From Gordonia jinhuaensis (GTDB taxonomy: Bacteria > Actinomycetota > Actinomycetes > Mycobacteriales > Mycobacteriaceae), in assembly GCF_014639795.1 (NCBI RefSeq), contig NZ_BMGC01000029.1, positions 1-50,223 on the forward strand: a stretch of DNA of 50,223 nt, written 5' to 3'. The notes below the pieces were generated by a model. The model was not told the origin of the DNA. It saw only the letters and a program-made list of their open reading frames with translations, and made no database searches. Positions 34,757 through 42,930 of the stretch are shown piece after piece (the stretch's first letter is position 1; each line of letters starts with the position of its first letter). Both the position numbers and the translations under genes were made by a program.

Positions 34757-35605
34757 TCAGTCGAACCAGCGCTCGAGCACCTGTCCCACCGCATCGTGGT
34801 TGTTGTCGTAGGCGCCCACCTCGTCGGCGGCGGCCTTGGTCGCGTCGTGGGCATTGAGCACCGCGACGCCGTGTCGTGCCCACCGCAGCATCTCGATGTC
34901 GTTGGGCATGTCGCCGAAGGCGATCACCCGCTCGGTGCCCAACCCCACCATCTCGGCGAGCGTGCTCAGTCCGGACGCCTTGTTGACTCCGGGTCGCGCG
35001 ACCTCGATCAGTCCGTTGTTCGTCGAGTAGGTGATTGCGGCGAGTTCATCCATCCCCGCCGCCACCATCGCCGCCGACAGCGTGGTCATCATCGCGTCGC
35101 TGGTCATACCCGTATGGCGCACAAGGAGTTTCACCGCCGACTGATCGAGGATCTCGTCGTCGCCAACCTCGAGATGATCGGGGTTGAGCCAGGCGTGCTG
35201 ATAGCCGCTGGTCGCCACGAAGGGGGCGGTCGCCGAGTCGTGGGCAGACCGGCCGACCCGCTCGGCCGCCAGCCCCGCACCGGGCAGGTGTTCGTGGGCC
35301 AGCGCGGCGATCTTGCGCAGCACGTCGGGTTCCAGAGTGGCACTGTGGAGCACCCGATCGGCGGCGATGTCGTAGACGATCGCGCCGTTGGCGCACACCG
35401 CGAAGGAACTCGCCGGCAGCTGGGAGGTGATCTCGTGGATCCAGCGCGGGGGGCGACCAGTGGCCAGAACCAACGGCACTCCCCGCTGCGATGCGGCCAC
35501 GACGCTGCGAACAGTCAACGGCCGCACGATGTTACGGTCGTCGATCAGCGTTCCGTCAACATCACTGACGATCAGATCGGGCGGATCGGGGGTAGTTCGT
35601 GTCAC
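34757..35605 (-). CDS. HAD-superfamily Cof-type phosphatase (Rv3813c homologue)
   Basis: A 282-residue HAD hydrolase of the Cof subfamily, likely dephosphorylating small phosphorylated metabolites in the cytoplasm. All HAD motifs are visible: DVDGTLID with the nucleophile Asp, VLATGRPPRW (motif II Thr), the lysine in GVNKASGL (motif III) and AFGDMPNDIEM (motif IV). A C2-type cap lies between about residues 85 and 195. The start is GTG, nine bases after the upstream acyltransferase stop, so both are in one operon. The order HAD-acyltransferases matches Rv3813c-Rv3816c. Confidence 0.88.
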   Translation of the reverse strand: MTRTTPDPPDLIVSDVDGTLIDDRNIVRPLTVRSVVAASQRGVPLVLATGRPPRWIHEITSQLPASSFAVCANGAIVYDIAADRVLHSATLEPDVLRKIAALAHEHLPGAGLAAERVGRSAHDSATAPFVATSGYQHAWLNPDHLEVGDDEILDQSAVKLLVRHTGMTSDAMMTTLSAAMVAAGMDELAAITYSTNNGLIEVARPGVNKASGLSTLAEMVGLGTERVIAFGDMPNDIEMLRWARHGVAVLNAHDATKAAADEVGAYDNNHDAVGQVLERWFD

Positions 35606-35614
35606 CCGAGTACT

Positions 35615-36286
35615 CTACGCGCCACGCTGGGTAGCCTGCCGACGCGCGTCCTGCTCGCCGCGTACCTCGTCGAGCATCGCGACCATCACCGAATGCAGCG
35701 CCTGGGTGTCTGCCTCGATCGCTTCGAGATCGGTGACCGCACCGCCCGACGGCCACACGGGTGCCCCGAAGCGCACCGACACCGGGTAGTGATGGCGACC
35801 CATCGACCGGTGTCCCTTCGTCCACTGCCGTTGTGCGCCCCAGACGATGGTCGGGATCAGCGGCACACCCGCCTCGAGAGCCATGCGTACCGCACCGGTC
35901 TTGAATTCCTCGATCTCACAGCTGCGGCTGATGGTCGCCTCGGGATAGATCGCCACAATCTCCCCGGCGGCGAGCCGCTCCACGGCCACCGCATAGGCCT
36001 GTGCGCCCGCGGAACGATCCACCGGAACCGACCCGGTGTGCGCGACCACGAACCGCATGATGGCCGACTCCATCAGCTCCGCCTTGATCATGAACCGCGC
36101 CCGCCGGCCCGACCGGCGCATTGCCACCACCACCGGCAGAAAGTCTACGTAGGCAGTGTGATTGATGGCGAGCACCGCTCCCCCGTCGTCTGGGATGTGA
36201 TCGATGCCGCGCACCGACAAGTGCACATCCTGCGCGGAAGCGAGTGCGCCGAACGCGAGCTCCAGACTCCGGTAGACCGGTTCCAT
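35615..36286 (-). CDS. PlsC-type 1-acylglycerol-3-phosphate acyltransferase family protein (first copy)
   Basis: A 223-residue lysophospholipid acyltransferase-family protein that would transfer an acyl group to a glycerophosphate or related envelope lipid at the membrane. The catalytic NHTAYVDF (NHx4D) is intact; block III reads IYPEATISRS instead of the usual FPEGTRS, and PLIPTIVWGAQR forms the last block. The ATG at 36286 is preferred because the MEPVY start is shared with the second copy at 37616; a GTG three codons earlier is possible. It belongs to the Rv3814c-Rv3816c group of paralogues. The cyanase gene is divergent from it across only 45 bases. Confidence 0.87.
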   Translation of the reverse strand: MEPVYRSLELAFGALASAQDVHLSVRGIDHIPDDGGAVLAINHTAYVDFLPVVVAMRRSGRRARFMIKAELMESAIMRFVVAHTGSVPVDRSAGAQAYAVAVERLAAGEIVAIYPEATISRSCEIEEFKTGAVRMALEAGVPLIPTIVWGAQRQWTKGHRSMGRHHYPVSVRFGAPVWPSGGAVTDLEAIEADTQALHSVMVAMLDEVRGEQDARRQATQRGA

Positions 36287-36331
36287 ATCGTGCACAGTAG
36301 TGAGTACGAACCCCGTCGAGAGGACAGATCC

Positions 36332-36775
36332 GTGAATCGCGCCGAACTGACAGAGATGATCGTTGCCGCCAAGATCGCCGGCGGGATCAGCTGGGCCGAC
36401 GTCGCCGACCGGGTGGGTCTGTCCAAGGAATGGGTCACCGCGGCCTGCCTCGGGCAGATGACGCTCAACGCCGACCAGGCGGCCATCGTCTGCGAGATCT
36501 TCGACCTGCCCGACGACGCGATGCCCGTGCTGCAGACCGTGCCGTACAAGGGGTCCCTACCCACCGCGGTGCCCACCGACCCGCTGATCTACCGCTTCTA
36601 CGAGCTGGTGAGCGTCTACGGCACCACGTTCAAGGAGCTCATCCACGAGGAGTTCGGCGACGGCATCATGAGCGCCATCGACTTCCGGATGAACCTCGAA
36701 CGCGAACCCGATCCGGCCGGTGACCGCGTGAAGATCACCATGAGCGGCAAGTTCCTGCCCTACAAGTCCTACTGA
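36332..36775 (+). CDS. cynS: Cyanase (cyanate hydratase)
   Basis: A 147-residue enzyme that converts cyanate and bicarbonate to carbon dioxide and ammonia. The N-terminal helical domain (WADVADRVGLSKEWVTAACLGQ) and the catalytic C-terminal domain follow the known fold. The active-site residues line up as Arg88 and Glu91 in YRFYELVSVYG and Ser114 in GDGIMSAIDF, equivalent to Arg96, Glu99 and Ser122 of the Escherichia coli enzyme. GTG at 36332 follows GAGAGGA at good spacing; a longer open frame upstream is antisense to other genes. It is placed between two acyltransferase genes that are adjacent in M. tuberculosis, suggesting insertion. No cyanate transporter or carbonic anhydrase lies beside it. 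Confidence 0.92.
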   Translation: MNRAELTEMIVAAKIAGGISWADVADRVGLSKEWVTAACLGQMTLNADQAAIVCEIFDLPDDAMPVLQTVPYKGSLPTAVPTDPLIYRFYELVSVYGTTFKELIHEEFGDGIMSAIDFRMNLEREPDPAGDRVKITMSGKFLPYKSY

Positions 36776-36808
36776 GGCCAAGTCCTACTACTGGGGTCAA
36801 GTCCTACT
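36763..36808 (+). repeat. Threefold CAAGTCCTACT repeat at the cynS 3' end
   Basis: CAAGTCCTACT occurs at 36763-36773 (the last cynS codons), 36779-36789 and 36798-36808, with intervals of 16 and 19 bases. The second and third copies lie past the TGA. This looks like replication slippage that copied the gene end into the intergenic space; no stable hairpin is evident. Confidence 0.6.
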
Positions 36809-36866
36809 GGGGCCGCGGCGCCGACAGGGCCACGTGTCACCGAAGCGCAGCACCCGCCGAGCCGGA

Positions 36867-37616
36867 CTACTGCTCTGTCTTCTTGTTCTTGCGCCGCGCG
36901 GCCTCGTCCTCGTCCATCCGGTTGGCCTCCTCGAGCGTCGGCGCACCGCCGCCGAGCCGCGCCGGCACCCAGAACGCACCGGCGGGCATCGGCGGGTAGC
37001 CGTCCTGCACCTCGAGCAGCTTCTCGCTCATCACCTTGTGCAGTTCCTCGGTGAGTGAGGCCGGGTCGCCGTGCGGTTCGATGGGCTCGGCCACCCCGAT
37101 GTGGATCGCAGCGTTCGAGCGGCCCAGGTTCTTGGGGTGACCCTTGGTCCACACCCGCTGCGCACCCCAGATGACCGTCGGGACGATCGGCACGCCGGCG
37201 TCCAGGGCCATCCGGGCGGCGCCGGTCTTGAACGCCTTGATCTCGAAGCTGCGGCTGATGGTCGCCTCGGGGTAGACCCCCACCAGTTCGCCACGCTTGA
37301 GGTAGTCCACGGCGGTGTCGTAACTCGGTTTGCCGTTGGCACGGTCGACCGGGATGTGCTTCATCGCACGCATCAGCGGTCCGCCGATTCGATCGTCGAA
37401 GACTTCCTTCTTGGCCATGAAGCGCACCTTGCGCTTGCCGTTGATCCAGGCGGGCAGCCCGGCATAGGTGAAGTCCATGTAGCCGGTGTGGTTGAGGGCG
37501 ATCACCGCACCGCCGGTGCGCGGCACGTTCTCAGCCCCCGTGACCTCGAATTTCAGGCCTTCGGCCGCCCACAGCCCGAGCGCGATCCTGATCACGCTGT
37601 CATACACCGGTTCCAT
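36867..37616 (-). CDS. PlsC-type acyltransferase family protein (second copy)
   Basis: A 249-residue paralogue of the protein at 35615-36286. It has the catalytic NHTGYMDF, the modified block III VYPEATISRS and VPIVPTVIWGAQRVWTKG. A charged tail ending RRKNKKTEQ extends beyond the first copy. The ATG at 37616 (MEPVYDSVIRIALGLWAAEGLKF) is chosen by agreement with the paralogue; about 80 further upstream codons are open but lack coding character. M. tuberculosis has three such adjacent genes (Rv3814c-Rv3816c); here two remain, split by cynS. It is divergent from the MBL-Rieske gene. Confidence 0.87.
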   Translation of the reverse strand: MEPVYDSVIRIALGLWAAEGLKFEVTGAENVPRTGGAVIALNHTGYMDFTYAGLPAWINGKRKVRFMAKKEVFDDRIGGPLMRAMKHIPVDRANGKPSYDTAVDYLKRGELVGVYPEATISRSFEIKAFKTGAARMALDAGVPIVPTVIWGAQRVWTKGHPKNLGRSNAAIHIGVAEPIEPHGDPASLTEELHKVMSEKLLEVQDGYPPMPAGAFWVPARLGGGAPTLEEANRMDEDEAARRKNKKTEQ

Positions 37617-37785
37617 GCCGAATACCCTAGACGACCGCCGAGAGCCCGTTGGGCACATCGCGAGGACATACGGCTCACGACCGACTCCGGCGCCGGGCGA
37701 TACGCTGGCTTGTTGAGTGTGGGCGCACACGGCCACGAGCACCGCGCGCACACGGAGAATGACGAACCACGGAAAGGCTCCACCT

Positions 37786-39381
37786 GTGCAGGTGACCAGC
37801 ATCGGCCATGCCGGCTTCCACATCCAGACCGACGCCGGCTCCATCCTCTGCGACCCCTGGACCAACCCGGCCTACTTCGCCTCGTGGATACCGTTCCCGG
37901 ACAACTCTGAGCTGGACTGGAAGACACTCGGCGACTGCGACTACCTCTACGTCTCGCACCTGCACCGCGACCATTTCGACGAGCGCAACCTCGCCGAGAA
38001 CATCAACAAAGACGCCACCGTGCTGCTGCCGGACTACCCGGTGCCCGATCTCAAGCACGAGCTGGAACGACTCGGCTTCCATACCTTCGTCGAGACCCAG
38101 GATTCGGTGAAGACCACCGTCACCGGCGACAAGGGGTCGCTCGACATCATGATCATCGCCCTGCGCGCCCCGGCCGACGGCCCGATCGGCGACAGTGCGC
38201 TGGTGGTCGACGACGGTGAGACCGTCGCGTTCAACATGAACGATGCCCGCCCGGTCGACCTGGACGTGCTCAGTGAGCAGTTCGGCCCGGTCGACGTGCA
38301 CATGCTGCAGTACTCGGGCGCCATCTGGTATCCGATGGTCTACGACATCCCCGAACGCACCAAGGCGACCTTCGCCGCGCAGAAGCGTCAGCGCGGTATG
38401 GACCGTGCCCGCTCCTACATCGAGCAGGTCGGCGCCACGTGGGTGGTGCCATCGGCCGGCCCGCCGATGTTCCTCGACGACGAGTTGTTCGGCCTCAACG
38501 ACATCGGCGACGACCCGACGAGCATCTTCCCCGATCAGGTGAAATTCCTCGACGAGATGAAGATCCACGGCACCGACGACGGTGTGAAGCACAAGGGTGT
38601 CCTGATGGTGTCGGGGTCGAGCTTCGACATCCACGGCACCGAACTGACGAATCTCACCCACCCGTATCCGCCGGAGGAGGTGTTCGGCGAGAACAAGCGC
38701 GGCTACCTCGAGCGGATGGCCGAGAAGTTCGCACCGGTCATCGCCGCGGAGAAGGCGAGCTGGGCACCGGCCGAGGGTGAACCGTTCCTGGAGCCGCTGC
38801 GCGAGTTGTTCGAGCCGATCATGGGTCAGAGCGACCTCATCTGCGACGGCATCGGCTACCCGGTGGCGCTGGTGATCGGCGAGGGTTCCGACCTCAAGCC
38901 CGGCGACGAGAACGCCGAGACCGTGGTGCTCGACTTCCCCAACCGGATTGTGCGCGAACCCAAGGACGGTGAGGTCAAGTACCGCTACGGCTTCCGGATC
39001 GCGCCACAGATCGTGCGCACGGTGCTGCGTGACAACGAACCCGACTGGGTGAACACCATCTTCCTGTCGACGCGGTTCTCCACCTGGCGTATCGGCGGCT
39101 ACAACGAATTCCTCTACACCTTCTTCAAATGCCTCACCGACGAACGCATCGCCTACGCCGACGGCTGGTTCGCCGAGGCGCACGACGACTCGGCCACGAT
39201 CACCAAGGGCGACTGGGAGATCCAGCGTCGCTGCCCGCATCTGAAGGCCGACCTCACCAAATTCGGTGTGATCGAGGGCGAGAAGCTCACCTGCAACCTG
39301 CACGGCTGGCAGTGGGATCTCCCCAGTGGCCGCTGCCTCACCACCAAGGGGCATGAGTTGCGGAGCAAGAAGATCGACTGA
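37786..39381 (+). CDS. Metallo-beta-lactamase-fold protein with C-terminal Rieske [2Fe-2S] domain (Rv3818 homologue)
   Basis: A 531-residue protein with an MBL-fold domain (about 1-250) whose metal motif is intact in YVSHLHRDHFDERN (HxHxDH). Its C-terminal Rieske domain has the iron-sulfur ligands in RRCPHLKADL and CNLHGWQWD. The combination recalls CMP-N-acetylneuraminate hydroxylase and UlaG-like hydrolases, but the reaction is unknown. It is nearly colinear with M. tuberculosis Rv3818. The GTG at 37786 (VQVTSIGHAGFHIQT) is chosen because Rv3818 begins the same way and GGAAAGG lies upstream. Conservation next to acyltransferases suggests an oxidative or hydrolytic step on an envelope lipid; this is inference. 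Confidence 0.88.
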   Translation: MQVTSIGHAGFHIQTDAGSILCDPWTNPAYFASWIPFPDNSELDWKTLGDCDYLYVSHLHRDHFDERNLAENINKDATVLLPDYPVPDLKHELERLGFHTFVETQDSVKTTVTGDKGSLDIMIIALRAPADGPIGDSALVVDDGETVAFNMNDARPVDLDVLSEQFGPVDVHMLQYSGAIWYPMVYDIPERTKATFAAQKRQRGMDRARSYIEQVGATWVVPSAGPPMFLDDELFGLNDIGDDPTSIFPDQVKFLDEMKIHGTDDGVKHKGVLMVSGSSFDIHGTELTNLTHPYPPEEVFGENKRGYLERMAEKFAPVIAAEKASWAPAEGEPFLEPLRELFEPIMGQSDLICDGIGYPVALVIGEGSDLKPGDENAETVVLDFPNRIVREPKDGEVKYRYGFRIAPQIVRTVLRDNEPDWVNTIFLSTRFSTWRIGGYNEFLYTFFKCLTDERIAYADGWFAEAHDDSATITKGDWEIQRRCPHLKADLTKFGVIEGEKLTCNLHGWQWDLPSGRCLTTKGHELRSKKID

Positions 39382-39436
39382 GTGGTGGCCGATGGGCGGT
39401 GATCGATGGGCCGTGGCCGATGAGGGGATAGCCGAC

Positions 39437-39460
39437 GGGTCACGCCGCCCGGCGTGTCCC
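39437..39460 (+). terminator. Strong hairpin after the MBL-Rieske gene
   Basis: Arms of 11 bases with one mismatch (GGGTCACGCCG and CGGCGTGTCCC) around a 2-base loop, 56 bases past the stop at 39381. No T-run follows, as is usual for high-GC actinomycetes. The other bases of 39382-39580 include GGCCGATG-type short repeats and no recognisable gene. Confidence 0.5.
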
Positions 39461-39580
39461 CCGAATTGAGGTCACGATCGACGCCCGGAGCCGCTGAATC
39501 TCGGGGTCGTTGGCGCGACAATGACCGTGGATGTTCGCCCCAGCGAACACTCCCTCGGCCATACCTCAACGGGGTGCGCG

Positions 39581-41185
39581 ATGACGACCGACCACACGGA
39601 CACGACCGGTGACGCCAGCAGAACGCCGGAACCCTCGGGGTCAGATCACGAAACACCGGAAGCCGCCACGTCGGAACAGGCGTCGGCAGAGCACAGCGGG
39701 GATGAGCAATCGTCGGGGATCCGGCCACCCAGCCTGACGGACGCGATCATCCCGATCGTCGCACTCGCGGCGCTGATCGCCGGATCGCTGGCGCTCTTCG
39801 GCCTCGACGCCCTCGACGGTCCGCTGCAGGTCGCCCTGATCCTGTGCTGCGCGATCGTCACGATCATCCTGTTCAAGAACGGCTGGCGCTGGGACCACGT
39901 GGAGGAGGCCAGCCGCGGCGCCCTCGCCTCGGTCACGTCGGCGCTGTTCATCCTGCTCTCGGTGGGTGCGTTGATCGGCACGTGGAATCTCTCCGGCACC
40001 ATCCCCACACTGGTGTACTACGGCATCCAGATCCTGTCGCCGGGCTACTTCTACCTCGCCGCCGCACTCGTCTGCGGCATCATCGCCATGTCGATCGGGA
40101 GTTCGTGGACCACCGTGGGCACCATCGGGGTCGGGCTGGTGGGCATCGCCGGCCTGATGGGCGTGTCCGTCGCGATCTGCGCCGGCGCCTGCGTCTCGGG
40201 CGCCTACCTCGGCGACAAACTGTCCCCCCTCTCGGAGACAACGGTTCTCACCGCGCAGATGGTGAAGGTCGATCTGTACACCCACATCAAGAGTCAGGCC
40301 TGGACGTCGTTACCCGCGTTCGGCATCGCCTGTGTCGTCTTCGCGATACTGGGAGTCGCGGGGCCGGCGGTGAAGGACACACCCGGCGAGGAGGTCGAAC
40401 TCGCCGGGCTGAACAAGGTGTTCTGGATCAGCCCGGTGGCGCTGCTCCCGCTTTTGGTGTTGATCGTGCTGTCGGTGCGCAAGTGGCCGCCCTTCCTCGC
40501 CTTGCTCACCGCATCTGTGTTCGCGGCGATTATGGCGCCGTTCACTCAGCACGACGCCCTCACGCATTTCGTCGATACCTTCGACGGGTCGCACAATCCC
40601 GTCGTCGCCGCAGTCCAGGCCGGCTGGAAGGCGATGGCCAACGGCTTCACCGCCAACACAGGCGTCTCCGACATCGACCGGCTCGTGTCCCGGGGCGGTA
40701 TGGACAGCATGCTGCTCACCATCTGGCTGATCATCGGTGCGGTCACCTTCGGTGCGCTGCTGGAGAAATTCGGTCTCATCAACCGCATCATCGATCCGCT
40801 GATCGCCGCGGCCCGAACCCGAGGCCGGTTGTACCTGACGGTCTGCGCCACATGTCTGGGACTCAACATCGTCGCCGGCGACCAGTACATCGCACTGGTC
40901 CTGCCGAGCAAGATCTATCGGACGGTGTTCATCCAGCGAAAACTGGCCCCGCAGAACCTCTCTCGACTGTGCGCGGACAGCGCGACGGTCACCTCACCAC
41001 TGATCCCGTGGAACTCGTGTGGCGCCTTCATGGGCGCCGTCCTCGGCGTCGCAACGCTGTCGTATCTTCCGTTCGCGGTGTTCTGCTATGCGAGCCCGAT
41101 CCTGAGCGTCATCTACGGATTCACCGGGTTCCGGATCCGCACGCTCACCGACGAACAGTCCGAGCAACTGCAGAACGCGTCCTGA
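39581..41185 (+). CDS. NhaC-family Na+/H+ antiporter
   Basis: A 534-residue polytopic membrane protein of the NhaC antiporter family, exchanging sodium (or another small cation/organic ion) for protons. About 12 hydrophobic segments are visible after a hydrophilic Asp/Thr/Glu-rich N-terminus of about 45 residues. Typical NhaC stretches are SIGSSWTTVGTIGVGLVGIAG, SGAYLGDKLSPLSETT and the late GDQYIALVLP with SPLIPWNSCGAFM. The ATG at 39581 follows CGGGG at moderate spacing; an ATG at 39521 is an alternative with no ribosome site. Some NhaC relatives exchange malate/lactate, so the substrate is not certain. It converges with the response regulator gene, separated by three bases. Confidence 0.88.
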   Translation: MTTDHTDTTGDASRTPEPSGSDHETPEAATSEQASAEHSGDEQSSGIRPPSLTDAIIPIVALAALIAGSLALFGLDALDGPLQVALILCCAIVTIILFKNGWRWDHVEEASRGALASVTSALFILLSVGALIGTWNLSGTIPTLVYYGIQILSPGYFYLAAALVCGIIAMSIGSSWTTVGTIGVGLVGIAGLMGVSVAICAGACVSGAYLGDKLSPLSETTVLTAQMVKVDLYTHIKSQAWTSLPAFGIACVVFAILGVAGPAVKDTPGEEVELAGLNKVFWISPVALLPLLVLIVLSVRKWPPFLALLTASVFAAIMAPFTQHDALTHFVDTFDGSHNPVVAAVQAGWKAMANGFTANTGVSDIDRLVSRGGMDSMLLTIWLIIGAVTFGALLEKFGLINRIIDPLIAAARTRGRLYLTVCATCLGLNIVAGDQYIALVLPSKIYRTVFIQRKLAPQNLSRLCADSATVTSPLIPWNSCGAFMGAVLGVATLSYLPFAVFCYASPILSVIYGFTGFRIRTLTDEQSEQLQNAS

Positions 41186-41197
41186 CCGTCATGACGG
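41186..41197. repeat. Perfect 12-bp palindrome at a convergent gene junction
   Basis: CCGTCATGACGG is a perfect palindrome covering the stop region between the NhaC and response regulator genes. It may contribute to transcription ending on both strands. Confidence 0.35.
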
Positions 41198-41833
41198 CGC
41201 AGGGTGATCACGCACGATGAAACCGTCGTCCACCGCCGCCGTGTACAACTCGGACTTGGTCCTCGCATGCTGTCCGACCAGCTCGTATTTGTGACGGACC
41301 CGGTCGATGTACTGTTTCGCGGTGCTCGGTGCAATCCCCATCCGCCGCGCCACACTGTCGAGCTTCATTCCGCACGCATAGAACCGAAGAGCTTCGAGCT
41401 CTTTGTGCGACAACGCTGGTCGCTGTGCATCCGGGTCGTCGAGGACGGCTCGCGCCAGGGTCGGTGTCATCCAGGTCGATCCGGCCAGCGCCGCCTCAAC
41501 CGCCTTGTGGAGGTCGCTGAGTTCGTCGTGTTTGGACACCACGGCCGCCGAGCCGGCGCGAATCATCCGCCGCACGTGCCGCGAACTCGCCAGCGCCGAG
41601 AGGATGACGACCCCCACTCCGGACCCGACCAGTCGCTCGACCACGGCATCGTCGGCGATGCCGGCCGCACCGAGGTCGAGATCGAGCAGCACCACGTCGA
41701 TGTCGTCTCGGCCGACCAGCTCGTCGAGCTGTTCGGCCTCGGCCACCACGCGATATCCCCACCCGGTCATACGGGCAGAGACCGCTTCCCGAACCAGCCG
41801 ATGGTCCTCGACAATCGCCAGTCGCGCCGTCAT
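41189..41833 (-). CDS. LuxR/NarL-type response regulator
   Basis: A 214-residue two-component regulator. The receiver domain (about 1-120) has the acidic pair Glu9-Asp10, the phospho-acceptor Asp51 in VVLLDLDL, a serine in VVILSA and the conserved lysine in VVSKHD, so it should be phosphorylatable. The C-terminal LuxR-type helix-turn-helix spans ALSHKELEALRFYACGM to STAKQYIDRVRHKYELVG. The ATG at 41833 overlaps the stop of the preceding gene in ATGA. It is the last gene of the three-gene signalling operon. NarL-type regulators bind palindromes, and a clear one lies upstream of the operon at 44205-44224. Confidence 0.88.
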   Translation of the reverse strand: MTARLAIVEDHRLVREAVSARMTGWGYRVVAEAEQLDELVGRDDIDVVLLDLDLGAAGIADDAVVERLVGSGVGVVILSALASSRHVRRMIRAGSAAVVSKHDELSDLHKAVEAALAGSTWMTPTLARAVLDDPDAQRPALSHKELEALRFYACGMKLDSVARRMGIAPSTAKQYIDRVRHKYELVGQHARTKSELYTAAVDDGFIVRDHPAPS

Positions 41834-42930
41834 GCGTCACACCTCCCAGGCGTCCACGTGAATTCATGGTCGACATCGGCGGAGATCACAGAGACGCGTC
41901 CCCCGTCGCCGGCACTGAACGCACTGACCGATACGTGCTCACCAGGCCGGATGTGATGGATTCTGGCAGCGACGGCGCAGATCAGCTCGTCGGGCACCTC
42001 CCCGGCGACGAGGCCGCTCGCGCCGAAGAAGTGGAGGGAGACAAGCACGTGGGCCGATCGGGCCGCGTCCACCACCGCCATCCAGCGAGCCTGCTGACCC
42101 AGCGGGATCGAGATCATCGCACGCAGGTAACTCTCCTCGGCACGCGCCGACGTGCGGACGTCGGCGTCGCCGACCCGGTCGGGGTCGGCGATCAGCGTGG
42201 TCAGCAGCCACCGGGCAGGCTCCAGTGCCGACCTGCCCCCCGTGGTGCGCAACGCCGATCCGGCGGCCCGCCGCTCGGCCTCGGCGCGGCTCACCAATCC
42301 CTCGCGATGGCGCCGTTCCAGGTCTGCTGTCATCGCCGACAACTGCGCGCGCACCACGACGAAGACCGCGATGAGCAGAGCGTCGGCGAACAGCGTCGCG
42401 GCGGCTGACGCAGCCGTATGACCTGACATCACCGTCGCCGCGGCCACCGTCGCCGCACTGAGCACCAATGGCGGGATCACCACGGCTCGACGGCCGTCGA
42501 CGAGGATCAGACAGATACAGACCGCGGCCACCGCGTCGCCGGCCCAGGCCAGATTCGCGGGTGTCACAGCGCCACCGCTCCCCGCGCCCCCACTCCCCGC
42601 GCCACTGCCCTGATGCGTCGACAGTGCGACGATCGCGCCCGCGACGAGCACCCCGATGTAGGTGAGTACCACCACGGCGCCCGGCAGATGCCCCTGTGGC
42701 CGCCGCGACGTGGCGATCAGTGCCAACACTGTGCCCACCACAAGCCACAATGCCAACGCGGGGACGATCGCCTGCACCGACCACCCGGTTCGAAAGGTGG
42801 TGGCAACGAGCCCGACAACCAGGAACTCAGCGAGCATCGGCCGAGTCAATCGTCTCGGGATCTCTCCGATCGCGTCGGCGAGCACATCGCGCCCATCGAC
42901 GCTGTGCAACGGTGGAACGATCACCGTCAC
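41830..42930 (-). CDS. Membrane sensor-kinase-like protein lacking catalytic motifs (probable pseudokinase)
   Basis: A 366-residue protein with about six hydrophobic segments (roughly 30-195), then a coiled region (DLERRHREGLVSRAEAERR) and a C-terminal domain whose position and strand/helix pattern resemble a histidine-kinase ATPase domain. At the place of the phospho-accepting histidine I see only AEAERRAAGSAL. The N-box reads DELICAVAARIHHI without the asparagine, and the D-x-G-x-G box is replaced by SVISADVDHEF. It is thus unlikely to bind ATP or phosphorylate. It overlaps both neighbours by four bases, so it is made in step with the true kinase and the regulator. A co-sensor or negative regulator role is inferred. 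Confidence 0.65.
   Translation of the reverse strand: MTVIVPPLHSVDGRDVLADAIGEIPRRLTRPMLAEFLVVGLVATTFRTGWSVQAIVPALALWLVVGTVLALIATSRRPQGHLPGAVVVLTYIGVLVAGAIVALSTHQGSGAGSGGAGSGGAVTPANLAWAGDAVAAVCICLILVDGRRAVVIPPLVLSAATVAAATVMSGHTAASAAATLFADALLIAVFVVVRAQLSAMTADLERRHREGLVSRAEAERRAAGSALRTTGGRSALEPARWLLTTLIADPDRVGDADVRTSARAEESYLRAMISIPLGQQARWMAVVDAARSAHVLVSLHFFGASGLVAGEVPDELICAVAARIHHIRPGEHVSVSAFSAGDGGRVSVISADVDHEFTWTPGRCDA

Noticed and set aside
34796-36331. Upstream extension of the cyanase frame (about 500 codons)
   Set aside because: It is antisense to the HAD and acyltransferase genes; the GTG at 36332 has a good ribosome site and gives the usual cyanase length.
39844-41220. 458-codon second plus-strand frame within the NhaC gene
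   Set aside because: Arg/His-rich shadow frame without membrane segments; the NhaC frame has clear family motifs.
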